Under the pieces are notes generated by a model. That model was not told the DNA's origin and did not search any database. It saw nothing but the letters and a program-made list of their open reading frames with translations. From Limonium bicolor (Eukaryota; Streptophyta; Magnoliopsida; Caryophyllales; Plumbaginaceae), in NCBI GenBank assembly GCA_023374045.1, contig CM041783.1:96135298-96199297 (forward strand): a stretch of DNA of 64,000 nucleotides, given 5' to 3'. A program made the position numbers and the translations under genes. This document shows positions 1 to 10,009 of the stretch, in pieces (the first letter of the stretch is position 1; every line of letters starts with the position of its first letter).

Positions 1-404
1 GCTCCAAATCGGCCCACACTACCACTCACACACACACTCTACTTTTTATTTTCTAAATGGACACATAAGTTTGGTCTATTTATATTTCTACCCCCACAAC
101 TTCCCGTTTTTGACAGTTTTTACTAATCTCTCGTTTTCTTGATTTTATTGGTCCTACAGCCTCACTAATATTTATTAATGAATATTTAGTTGCCTAAAAC
201 TGTTACGAGTCTATTGACCCGCCTAAAGACACGTTTTCCCCGGTTACCTCGAAAAAACGCGCTTTAAGGTTCGGTAATGTTTTTAATCCATTTTAAGGAT
301 CCGTTTTCTTCGGGATTTGTTCCCTAATATTATTTATACTTAATTAAGCTTCTAAATTACTTATTAGCCTAATTAATCGCTATTTTTAAATACGGGGTAT
401 TTCA
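1..404 (-). mobile_element. Element X: truncated LTR, outer 404 bp of its 5' end
   Basis: The segment ends in GGGGTATTTCA, the same end as the LTRs of elements C and F, and shares with them the AAACGCGCTTTAA-type block about 140 bp inside. Read on the minus strand it starts TGAAATACCCC, so it is the beginning of a minus-strand LTR whose remainder lies left of the window. The DNA after it does not begin with the polypurine tract seen next to the other LTRs. It is the interior of the oppositely oriented element A, so X inserted into A. The expected target duplication would start GTCTC at 405; its partner is outside the window. Confidence 0.75.
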
Positions 405-1721
405 GTCTCCTATGAACGGAAGCGTGATGCCACGATTTACCATGGAGCCCAATATATCTCCAGCCTATGACGATATACATGTAGTGGAAGCATGTATAAG
501 CAGCTTGCAAGAGCATAGCTTGCAGCAATACGACTCAGAAGCCGTAAACCAAATACGTTATATAACCTTAAACGGTTGCAGACCCACACTGTTACTAACA
601 GGACTTGCAAGAAATATGTCTCATACGACAAGAATCAACAACTGGACCATCAATTCAAACCCAACTTTATGAGTGGATGGGACTGATGGCTACCTCAATG
701 TCACTGACGCTAGAGCATCACCCTAGTATACAGTAGACAAACTCTTATTCTCCTTCATGCCTTCTGTAGCAATGGTAACACAGAGGCATAGAATCGTGAT
801 AATGCCAACATTGGCCTAGTCCACACTTGGACACTACGAGAAACCCAGGGAAGGAACCCTCGTTAACCAAAGACCACCAATGCGGTGATGATGTGAACCT
901 TAGAAAAGGCTTCCATCTACTATAACAATAACTACGCAATAGATATTGCCAAGGGTGATGGAATAAGGAAATGAGATTTCCAAACCATTACGACCTAACG
1001 GAGTAAGCATACTCCTTATGCACCCAAACATGTGGTGGACCATTGTGTAAACACCAATATAGCAAACCTTGTCATTAGACCTATGAGTGGAGACAAACCC
1101 CTCAACAAGAACTTTCATTCATCAATGACAGAGTACTCTTCAATGGAGAACGGGACCAGAAAACCCTTGAAGTTTCGTGGGATGTCCTAGTAATATACAT
1201 ACAAGCAAAACTACACAGCCAGAGCCTAAACCAATGCTCAGCACTGAAAGGCAATAATTATCAAAGCAATTAATGTGAATACACATTGAACACCACGAAT
1301 GACTAACGCTCGAGAGCTTATGACCCGATGAGTTATCTCATCCTTGGTCAACCAAGATACTTGGTAAATTGTATCACAAATGATGACGGAATATGAGGTA
1401 AGCTAACCAACACACGAAACCTAAAATAGAAGAACATCTCCACATTGGGAAGATATTAATATTGTGGTATGCTACGACAACCGTCATACACACGAACATG
1501 GGAACCCCAAGGTATTCATACCATAAGGGAATGGTGCCAATGACAATGACAATGAGTAAAGAGAAACTATCACAGTAACAGAAACAGTAAAAACGATGTT
1601 GTATAATGAGTAAGAATACGGTGCGCAACAAGCGACCGATATGAAGAAGTAGCAGATAATGACACGGAGTATAAGTACGAGATAACAGGCAGAAATATTC
1701 CTTCTTATCACATAAGTGACT

Positions 1722-1776
1722 TACTGTCAAGCGTTTACGCCTCTGCACTCTGTATGACTGAGTGTTTTGGTATTGC
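1722..1776 (+). other. 55-bp near-invariant block, copy in A
   Basis: The reverse complements of C 9955-10009 and F 56751-56805 match this block over exactly 55 bp, with one difference (A vs C) and two differences (A vs F), while flanking DNA is clearly diverged. It contains CACTC and GAGTG separated by 9 nt, able to form a short stem. One sense frame stays open for about 20 codons in all three elements, so a coding remnant cannot be excluded. Element E has no clear copy. Confidence 0.7.
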
Positions 1777-2626
1777 ACTTGTGCAGCTAATGATCTAATG
1801 GGATGGCTAGGGATATGGAGAATGTAAACCGTAGTAAACCCTTTTTCACCAACAAACATGGCACAAGCCAATTAAGCAAGCTTAGCAACAAACCGTGCGG
1901 CCTAAGGCCAAAGAAGCACGAAAAGTGCGAAACACACTAACAATCACAGATGTGAATTCCAATGGAATAAAAGGTGAAAGGAGACTTAAGAAAGTCACTA
2001 GGACCGACGCATATCAATGCAAGGTCATACAAGTAAAGAACACTTGTACTGAACCAGGAGAACTGGTATAATTCAGAAGCTACTGACAATAGAGGAAGTA
2101 CTACAACTAAGTAGTTACTTAACCTCGCCCGACAATAAGTCGGAGGAGCTTAATGAATAATCGTGGAAGCATAAATAGCATGTGCAATAGATTACCAGAG
2201 AGCTGGTTACAATCTTAAACTCATTGAGTTCAAACACGGTAAAAGAATACCGCATCTGTTTAGTAAACCCTATTTCCATAATAGACGGATAAAAAGGCGA
2301 TGTATACCACATCTAGGATAACAAGAAGGGTGAATAACCCGAGTTATCAGGGTCGCGCAGCAGAAGCTAGTGGGCCCTAGCTAGGAGACAATATACCTAG
2401 TGAGTATAATACAACGGCTATTAATGCCTTGAAGCCTAATAGGCTAGAACCGAATTAACGATGAGTTAAATAAACTCATATAGGAACTCTTGGTGCAAAG
2501 ACTAAACCGTTGGTATGGTTAAGACCCTTTGACCAGAGCATATTCTATAGTATACCGTAGTGAAGCTAAACGCTTCAGTTTGCCCAAACTGATTAAACCA
2601 ATGTTTAATAATAATAACATATGGTA

Positions 2627-2644
2627 GATTACGTGGGCGTAATC
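2627..2644 (+). promoter_or_regulatory. Hairpin before internal polypurine tract, copy in A
   Basis: GATTACG and CGTAATC form a perfect 7-bp stem around the loop TGGG. C has the same hairpin at 9201-9218 (minus). F has GGTTACG/CGTAACC at 56132-56149 (minus), a compensated A-T to G-C change. The hairpin ends 6 bp before the purine tract at 2651. Confidence 0.7.
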
Positions 2645-2650
2645 CCTTTT

Positions 2651-2663
2651 AAGGGGGGTAGAG
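2651..2663 (+). promoter_or_regulatory. Internal (central) polypurine tract of A
   Basis: AAGGGGGGTAGAG is nearly identical to A's own 3' polypurine tract at 18299-18311 (AAGGGGGGTAGAT) but lies deep inside the element. C (9183-9198) and F (56114-56129) have the same copy at the matching place. By analogy with central PPTs of other retroelements it could prime plus-strand DNA; that role is inferred. Confidence 0.6.
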
Positions 2664-3286
2664 TGAAAACCGCTTAATGTAAGTTTTGAATAAAACACAT
2701 AAACCGTAATGTGCATAGCACAAATGAGAATCAAATTGATGATTGATACTATGGTAAATAAACATAAGTATTCATTCATATTGTAATTATGGTAACTAGG
2801 CTTTAGACATGCAAATAGACATGCAAATACCATAGGATGAATACACCCATCTGGTAACACCAGTGTAAGAGTATTGGTAAAGAAGAGTAATGAGTAGTGG
2901 ACGGAGCTCCACAAGTATTGTAACCTTTGAAGAAGTAGTACGAAATGAATGAGAGTAGTAGATGAATGAAGTTATGAGTAGTGGAATCGTAAGTAAAATA
3001 ATTGAAACAATTGAAGTCAACTAAATCTTATAAATGTAGTATTACTTAGTTAGAATATAGGAGATAATGGTGAGTAATGGATGGAAGTAGTGAAGGTTGA
3101 TGGACTGAGCATTTAGGTATTGAACCACGGAGTAAAGCATTTGGGAAGTAGAGTGAGGATGATTGATGGATTGATTCCATCCCTTGGAGATGTATGAATT
3201 CGTAATCACGACTAGAAAGAGTAAAAAGATAGAAAATGAAAACAATTAAATTATTTGTTAGGTTGAACCTGATGTGGGAAGTCGAA

Positions 3287-3366
3287 CTTGATCCTAATCA
3301 GATCAAGGGAAACCGAACACAAATTGGGGTGGAAAGATAGTTCAACACTGATGCTGATCACATCAG
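3287..3366 (+). other. Conserved 80-bp double stem-loop, copy in A
   Basis: Two stem-loops lie 80 bp end to end: CTTGATC / 7-nt loop / GATCAAG, and CTGATG / CTGATCA / CATCAG. C (8579-8658) and F (55450-55529) have the same 80 bp on the minus strand. A and F differ at 8 positions, 7 of them in the first loop. The element lies several hundred bp before the 3' polypurine tract. Confidence 0.75.
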
Positions 3367-3639
3367 GGTCGAATGATTCTTGAAGCTCCCCTCAAGTGAT
3401 CACAAGAATCACACATAGGATAGAAGTAATGAATATAAATTGGAATTCGGAATTGTGTGTTTTAGGAACTTCTAATTAGTAGTATTGAAAAGATAGTCTT
3501 AGACATGAGAATAAGGATTTGTTAGAAGCTTATACCGAAGAAGATAGTAGTGTAGCATGTTGTATTATTCCCAGGCAGCGGGACATAGAGGAGTCCTGTG
3601 TCTAGATGACCTGAGTGCCTGCGGGATTGTAATGTGTAA

Positions 3640-3797
3640 TGCTAAGCGAGAAATTGTAAGATAAAATATATACAAAAGAATAAATTAATAACTAATCCTA
3701 CATAAACCTACAACTCTACTACGGGTAGCAAATAAAAACCGGTCGGAGTATAGTGTAAATATATTACGACCAGGAGAATCGTACCCAAGGGACTTAT
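3640..3797 (-). mobile_element. Solo LTR B, left fragment
   Basis: This is the 3'-terminal part (minus strand) of a 1.5-kb solo LTR split by element C; the rest is 16692-18048. Ends read TGATAAGCCGC...CGCTTAGCA on the minus strand, a proper TG...CA pair. The flanking 5 bp are TGTAA (3635-3639) and TGTAT (18049-18053), an imperfect target duplication. The fragment contains a GTACCCAAGGGACT-type segment near the LTR end; a comparable (CCAAAGGAGG) segment occurs near the same end of solo LTR B2. Confidence 0.6.
3793..3797. repeat. Target-site duplication of C, left copy (CTTAT)
   Basis: CTTAT directly precedes the LTR start TGTAACACCCC and is repeated at 16692-16696 directly after the opposite LTR end TTTCA. 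Confidence 0.9.
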
Positions 3798-6700
3798 TGT
3801 AACACCCCAACTACTAACAATACACTTAACAACACTTGCAGCGGAAATCGTAACTCACAACATAACTTAACTCCTGGTGTTACACGCCGTTAGCCACCCA
3901 CGTGACTAACAAGGCTAACATACATACATCGTACCGGTCTGATGGACTAAACTCCCGAGCAACTACACATTAATCCCGTTCCATGTTCAACATTCATTAT
4001 ACACTTACATTACAACTGTACCGAGTAATTACCGACTAACGCCGATACATTTTCGGTCTTACTACACCTATAATACATCCACAATTCTCATGACTACCAC
4101 ATACAAACACTACCCCATCCTACTCTCGAACGGCTTCCAGTTCCTTGTACCTGAAAAGTATGGGAGCCCCAAAGGGGGTCAGCACCTTTGTTGGTATGGT
4201 AATCCCGCAGCCCGCAGCATGCTACCCCGTGCCACGCACAACTATTTGTCGTCTTAGCATGCGGTTGAATTTATTTCAAACATGCACAACTCACACACAT
4301 ATCACGCTTATAAGCAACATCCATTAATAGAATACAGAACACAGGTTAGCACACTCAACATAACAACACACTTCACTTTATAACATACACAGCCTAATTT
4401 CACTCTTCTTAGAGTACATGAACTTCCTTAGGGAGTGCCGGGGTGATATAAGCCGAGCACAACATACATACATTTTCTTTACTTGAGTGGCGGCCTCATA
4501 TAGGACCGTACACAACATACACAATTTCCCCTAGCTCCAATAGTGATGAGGTAGGTAAGCCTTGGTTAAGCTTGTGGGTGGTTGTAATTCAAGGAGGAAG
4601 AACAACCGTAACATAACAAGAGGGAGTCGAAGCGAACTTAGGCTTCAACACCCTACCAACATTGTACATAATTTCCCTCCTAGCCCGATGTGGAGGTCGG
4701 GTAGGTAAGCTTTGGCTAAGCTAGTGGAGGTCGAAATCCAATGAGGAAAACAACCCTAACATAACAGGATGGGAGTTAATCCATATATATATTAACTCCC
4801 AAACAATACGCGCGACCGGGACACCCGGATTCCTCTCCATACATAACATATACTTATTAGTTAGAGGTTCCCTTATGGAACTTATCACATACATACGTCA
4901 CATAGTGTTACTAACTCGGTTAGACACATAAGGGAAATCATATCCCATTTCAACAACACGGATAACAGTATCCAACATCAACAACATATTAACAAGTCAC
5001 ATACATCACGCATAGTCACAACATACAATAACACACGGATAGCCGTAGTTAGAACGTTCCCATGGGTTGGGACGTTTATTCCGAATACCAATCTCTTATG
5101 TGAACCTAAGGTCGGTTAAATATTATTTAAACCATTAAGGTTAAGCGGTATCGGAATTGATTACGCCACAGTAATGAATTACTATAAACTCATTTCATGC
5201 TTTATCTTGCAAGGTGGCAAACACACAGAAAAACACATTGGCATACAAGCCGGTGTAATCCGGTAGGACACAGGTTGCAAGAAACCATACCTGTCACCAA
5301 GGTCCACTCTATTACGTTCTCTTAGGTTCCTTGAATAATCTTTGAACAACTGGTAACATTACATTTGTTTCCATTAAATCGGGGCAATGCAATTGTTAAA
5401 CGACTAGTGCGCCCATAGTTAACCCCGTTATCCCGTTATACTTAATTTTACTCTCGTGATCTTAAGTTCACAACTCTCACATCAAACCTAACACTTGTTT
5501 ACACATTTTAAGGCCTTTAAATGTCACCAAGCAAGGCCTAAACATCATCCAAAACCATTACCATCCAATCCCCTATCATTAGAAGGCTGAAGCACACAAA
5601 AATGGAGTTCAAAAGACTATCGGTCATTTTAAAATCAAATATACATAAACATATGCCAAAACATGTCAAAACAGATAGTACTCGAAAAGAGGAATCCAAC
5701 GCCACAAACGGCACTCAAAACGGAGTTCAAACGAAAAAGTTATGCAAAAATAAAGGTTGGTCCAAACATGCGTCCGACCTTGCATGTTCGGACATAAGTC
5801 GAGAGTTCTGAAAATTTTCAGTCGTATGATGTCCGAACTTCAATGTTCGGACACATGTTAGGACATACCGAAAACTGCAAAATCCATTACGGAAAACAAC
5901 TAGAACCAAGCCACAAATCCCCCACAAAACTTACATAACTTATAGTAGCAAAATAGCCCATCGAAAACACATTTCCACGGGGTTTTAACGCATCATACAC
6001 CCATTAAAATCAACCAAAAACATCACCAAATCAAAGAGTCAAAAAACTCATTTTCTACCAAAATTTCCCATAACCTCCCCATAAACTCTACACATTCATC
6101 CTCATCAATTTCCATCATTTTCATCCCTAATCTAGCCACAACCTTTCAAGGGTCCTAACAGCACTTAACACAATCCTCAAATTCATCAACAACAATACAA
6201 TCACCATAAACTCCATAACCACAATACCAATCACAACTCAAAACATTTGTCTCTAAAGGCCCTCCATTCAACATTAATTCACAAACCTCTTCTAACATCA
6301 ATTGAACACATTCCAACATATATTTCAATCCACAATTTGGGTTCATTAATTTGTTTACCCATCCCACACACTTAAACAATTATAACAGGTTTAAGGTGGA
6401 TTCCTTACCTTAATTTCACAAGTTTCCTTAATTCTCCTCTTGCTCCATATCTTCTCCAAAATCGGTTAAGAGGGCATGGAGTTTCCAAACTCCATCCCAA
6501 CATTCAAGAACACAAAACAACTCAATTAATTATCTAATCCCTTGGAATATCTTAATTCAATCAAAGGCTAGAACACAAGGTTAGGGTTTACCTTTTGAGG
6601 CTTTTAAGAGGGATTCTCACCCTTGAATCAAGAAGGAAATTACTCCCACCATTGAAGGGTCAATTTGGAGCTCAAGAACAAGGAGAAAACAAGGTATCAA

Positions 6701-7701
6701 AATGGTGAAAAATCGATTACACCAAGAGATGAAGGAAAAATGACTTTTTCTTGGGAATTTTTTACCATAGAAGGAAGAGGAGGCTCCAAGCTTCACATTG
6801 GTGCCATTTTCTCTTCAAATGGGGAAAACCCATGGAGGTCAACTTCATCCTTTTGAAATTTTGAAAAGAGAGGATGATAGAGGAAGGTGAGAGGAAGAAG
6901 AATATGTGATTTGTTTTTGATTTGGAGCTCAAATGGAGCTTGGGGATGAAGAGGAAGTGGAGAAGCCATTGTTGGCTAGGTTGGAGAACTCCATCGGCAG
7001 AGAGGGAGAAGGGAACCATGGAGGAAGAAAGAGAGAGAGAGGAAAGAGAAGATGAAAAGAGAAATGAGAGGAGAAGAGAGAGAGAGAGGGGTATAAGTGG
7101 TCCCTCTATTTTTTTTGACTTAATTAATTTGTTAACTAGTCTTGTGTGAGTGAGCTGTTTACATTAATAAAACCGGCCCACTACGGTAAACATGCTGGAG
7201 CATTTTTCGTTTTTAACAGAAAACACTCGTTTATTTACCCGGTTTAGCACTATTCACTAACCGGGACCGTTTTCTGGAATTTTCTCATTCCTTTAATTTT
7301 AATGGTTATTAAACTCCCATTAAAGTTTAATTATCGTTACAAAATCAACTATTATTTTTACGGGGTCATTTAACTGTTTAAGGTCACGTTTTCGGGTTTT
7401 CTCGAAAAACGCGCTTTAAGACTCCGTTAACGTTTTAGCGCATTATTTGAATCCATTTTCTTCCGGAATTTTTCCCACATGTTCTTAATGTGTAATTAAG
7501 TTATAAAAATATATTTATAACCTTAATAAAGGTTATGTACCTCCTAAAATAATTAAATACGCGTTTTCACGTTTTGTGACTTTTACGCATTTTCTTTTTC
7601 TTTTTGGTTTTCATTTCTTCACCAATGATCTTAAGGACTTAATTAGCCTTAGAAAATTATAATTACATAATAATTAACGCATTAAGGTTTGGGGTATTTC
7701 A
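3798..7701 (-). repeat. Element C, 3' LTR (left copy)
   Basis: This 3,904-bp LTR pairs with 12771-16691. It contains two TCCGA...TCGGA inverted repeats (5769-5855) and a GA/CT-rich tract near 7015-7090 next to a minus-strand ACTTATAC motif, the likely core-promoter region. Short frames inside it recur in both copies and have no recognisable product. Confidence 0.9.
5769..5855. repeat. TCCG-type inverted-repeat pair in C 3' LTR
   Basis: Two modules, GTCCGAC...GTTCGGAC and GTCCGAAC...GTTCGGAC, lie about 58 bp apart. The right LTR has the same pair at 14749-14840. They sit at the same relative depth as the larger arrays in the LTRs of A and F. Confidence 0.65.
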
Positions 7702-7737
7702 ATCTACCCCCCTTAAAAGAACTTCATCCTCGAAGTT
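7702..7737 (-). promoter_or_regulatory. Polypurine tract of C with relic polyprotein codons
   Basis: On the minus strand the purine tract TTTTAAGGGGGGTAGAT directly abuts the 3' LTR start TGAAATACCCC, the plus-strand primer position of LTR elements. Immediately upstream the codons read NFEDEVLLRG, like the C-terminal tail of gypsy polyproteins that runs into the PPT. Confidence 0.75.
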
Positions 7738-7819
7738 CACACTTCCCACACCTCATTGGTTAGAATACGGGGATTACTTGCAACACAAAACTTCCATAAC
7801 AACATACCTTACGTCACAA

Positions 7820-8032
7820 CCTCGGACTTGATGGTCCGGGTAACACATCCATACATACATAACATACTCACATAGTAACCTCGGACTCAATGGTCCGGGT
7901 ACCTTAACAACATTTGCACATACATAACAACCCTTAGACTCTTGGTCTGGGTAACATAACAACATTTAGACTCATAGGTCTTGATAACATAACACTTTCG
8001 GAACTTAACCACATTAGGACTCAAGGTCCAAA
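7820..8032. repeat. Degenerate array of CTCGGACT...GGTCCGGGTAAC units
   Basis: Five imperfect units of CTCGGACTCAATGGTCCGGG type start near 7820, 7879, 7931, 7967 and 8009. Each has a GGAC/GTCC-like inverted core, reminiscent of the TCCG modules in the LTRs. A shorter related AGACT...AGTCT pair lies at the corresponding place in F (54781-54800). Confidence 0.5.
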
Positions 8033-8578
8033 ATAATAATTATTACACATACCACACAACATGTCTTAGCATGCATATCAACCAGAAATTCCTTTTCCAT
8101 CTCTTCATGGGTTCGAGACCCATGTTGAGTACATATACACTGTGATCCCGCAGAACCGGTCGCGATGGACACTCTGGTCCCCGTTCCTTTGGGAGATCAA
8201 AACAATTCCATACATCTTTAAATATACTTCTCATGTCACCGGTCCGAAGACAAAGGCTCGTACGTCCTCATCTCGTGAGCAAGTAATAGGAAAATACCCT
8301 CTATGAGGTTAAGTATAATGAAATCCTTTATTGGAAGGATACTAGTTGAAAATCCTTACAAGGTCGCATAAAGGTAGTCCTTCCTTTGAAAATACCACTT
8401 AATAATCTTAAAAATATTAATTGAAGTCTTGAAAATAACAATTGAACATCCGGAACCACCAATTTAAAATTCTTTTGAAAACACACTACAACTCCAAGTC
8501 TAATTATTATTAACCGCATCTTATTCTTGATGTGATTATTTGTGACCACTTATAGGGAGTTTCAAGAATCATCCAACA

Positions 8579-8658
8579 CTAATGTGATCAGCATCAGTGT
8601 TGAACTATCTTTCCACCCCAATTTGTGTTCGGCTTCCCTTGATCTCATGATAATCAAG
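8579..8658 (-). other. Conserved 80-bp double stem-loop, copy in C
   Basis: This is the minus-strand equivalent of A 3287-3366, exactly 80 bp long and 6 differences from A. The first stem has one change (CTTGATT opposite GATCAAG) that remains a G-U pair in RNA. The second stem also has one change to a G-U-compatible pair (CATTAG). Confidence 0.75.
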
Positions 8659-9182
8659 TTTCACCTCCCACTTCAATTTCAACCACAACTAATTCAAGCA
8701 TATACCATTTTCTATCTTTTAATCCATCTAGTCATAATCATACATCTCCAAGGGATAGAACTCCGTCTATCGATCATCATCCAATTCACTTAATCCAGTC
8801 ACCTAGGGAATCTTATTCTCACTAGGTTCTATGTCAGTTTCATACCTCTTCATAAATCACAATATGTATCTATATACTTTTATCAAAATACGATACACGT
8901 TTTACATTTAGTATTATATGAACATATATAGTCGGGGTTTTAGTTCCCCGGGAGTTTCTTACCCCCTTATACTTATACTTTCACACATCTCTTAACAAAA
9001 TAACACACACTTATCACAATGGTATTCGCATCTTCAGTGCGCAATTACCATAATTAAACCATGAATGAATGTGTATGTTTATGTAACACACACGCACCAA
9101 TCATCAAAACAATTTATTTTGTGCTATGCAACCCATAGTTCACGTACACTTGTACGGTAAAACACACTAAACGGTTTGTGCT

Positions 9183-9218
9183 CTCTACCCCCCTTAAAGG
9201 GATTACGCCCACGTAATC
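9183..9218 (-). promoter_or_regulatory. Internal polypurine tract and hairpin of C
   Basis: On the minus strand a perfect GATTACG/TGGG/CGTAATC hairpin (9201-9218) is followed by a TTTAAGGGGGGTAGAG tract (9183-9198). The same arrangement occurs in A and F. Confidence 0.65.
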
Positions 9219-9954
9219 AATCACTTAATCACTGGTTTATAACGTCTTACCGTCGTGAAGTGTTTTATCTCCACGCGGTTTATTACAAAATGTGTTCCGG
9301 TTTGAGGATCTTAGCCATATTGGCGGTTTAGTCCCTAACCAAGAATTCTCACTAGAGTTTATTTTAACTCTTAACTGGTTTCGATTCCGGCCTGTGAGGC
9401 TTTTAGGCATCATTAGTTTGCCATTCACTCATGTTCACTATTCGCATTCAACGTTTGAATCACTGGTTCACCAGTTTCTCTGCTGCGCAACCTTGATAAC
9501 TTTAGGGCTTAGTTTGCCCCCATACATTATTCTTACTGTATTGTACATCCCGATTATCACCTTTATCTTGGTAGTAACGGTTTCTCAACCGACGCGTGGT
9601 TTCACTTACCATGAGCGAACTCGGTGAGTTACAAACTTTCTCTCCACTTTCATGATAATTTACTGTATTCCACACTGACTTACTTGTTTTCTTCCAACTT
9701 ATTGTCGGTTGAATTTGAGCTACTACTTATTATGTGTAGTACTCTTTCGATTATTTCCCACACTTGAGGTATATTCCATACCGATATTTAACAATCGTGT
9801 TACTGTAGTCACTTATGTCAACCAAGTACCTTTGATTGGTACGACCGTGCTTTCCTTACGCATCGGTTTTATCACATCATAAGTCTTGTCTTTCTATCCC
9901 ATTTAACATTTCTCAAACTTCCTAGCTACCTCACTCGATCATTACTGCACGAGA

Positions 9955-10009
9955 GCAATACCAAAACACTCAGTCATACAGAGTGCAGAGGCGTAAACTC
10001 TTGACAGTA
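9955..10009 (-). other. 55-bp near-invariant block, copy in C
   Basis: The reverse complement differs from A 1722-1776 at one position over 55 bp, although surrounding sequence is strongly diverged. Confidence 0.7.

Larger units (their letters stand above)
405..3639 (+). mobile_element. Element A internal region, left segment (non-coding LTR retrotransposon)
   Basis: This DNA aligns block by block, in the opposite orientation, with the interiors of C (7702-12770) and F (54683-59579). Shared landmarks are the block at 1722-1776, the internal polypurine tract at 2651 and the double stem-loop at 3287-3366. The left end corresponds to roughly 2 kb downstream of the primer-binding site, so A's 5' LTR, PBS and first internal part lie outside the window, beyond X. 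Apparent reading frames, including a 165-codon minus-strand one at 1374-1871, match no protein family and are broken in the sister elements. The segment stops at 3639 where solo LTR B inserted, and A resumes at 18049. Confidence 0.75.

Noticed and set aside
1..404. Treating this LTR end as element A's own 5' LTR
   Set aside because: Its orientation is opposite to A, and neither a PBS nor a PPT follows it.
1374..1871. 165-codon minus-strand open frame
   Set aside because: It lies antisense in the non-coding interior of A, matches no family, and is broken in C and F. Only the shared 55-bp block makes part of it look conserved.
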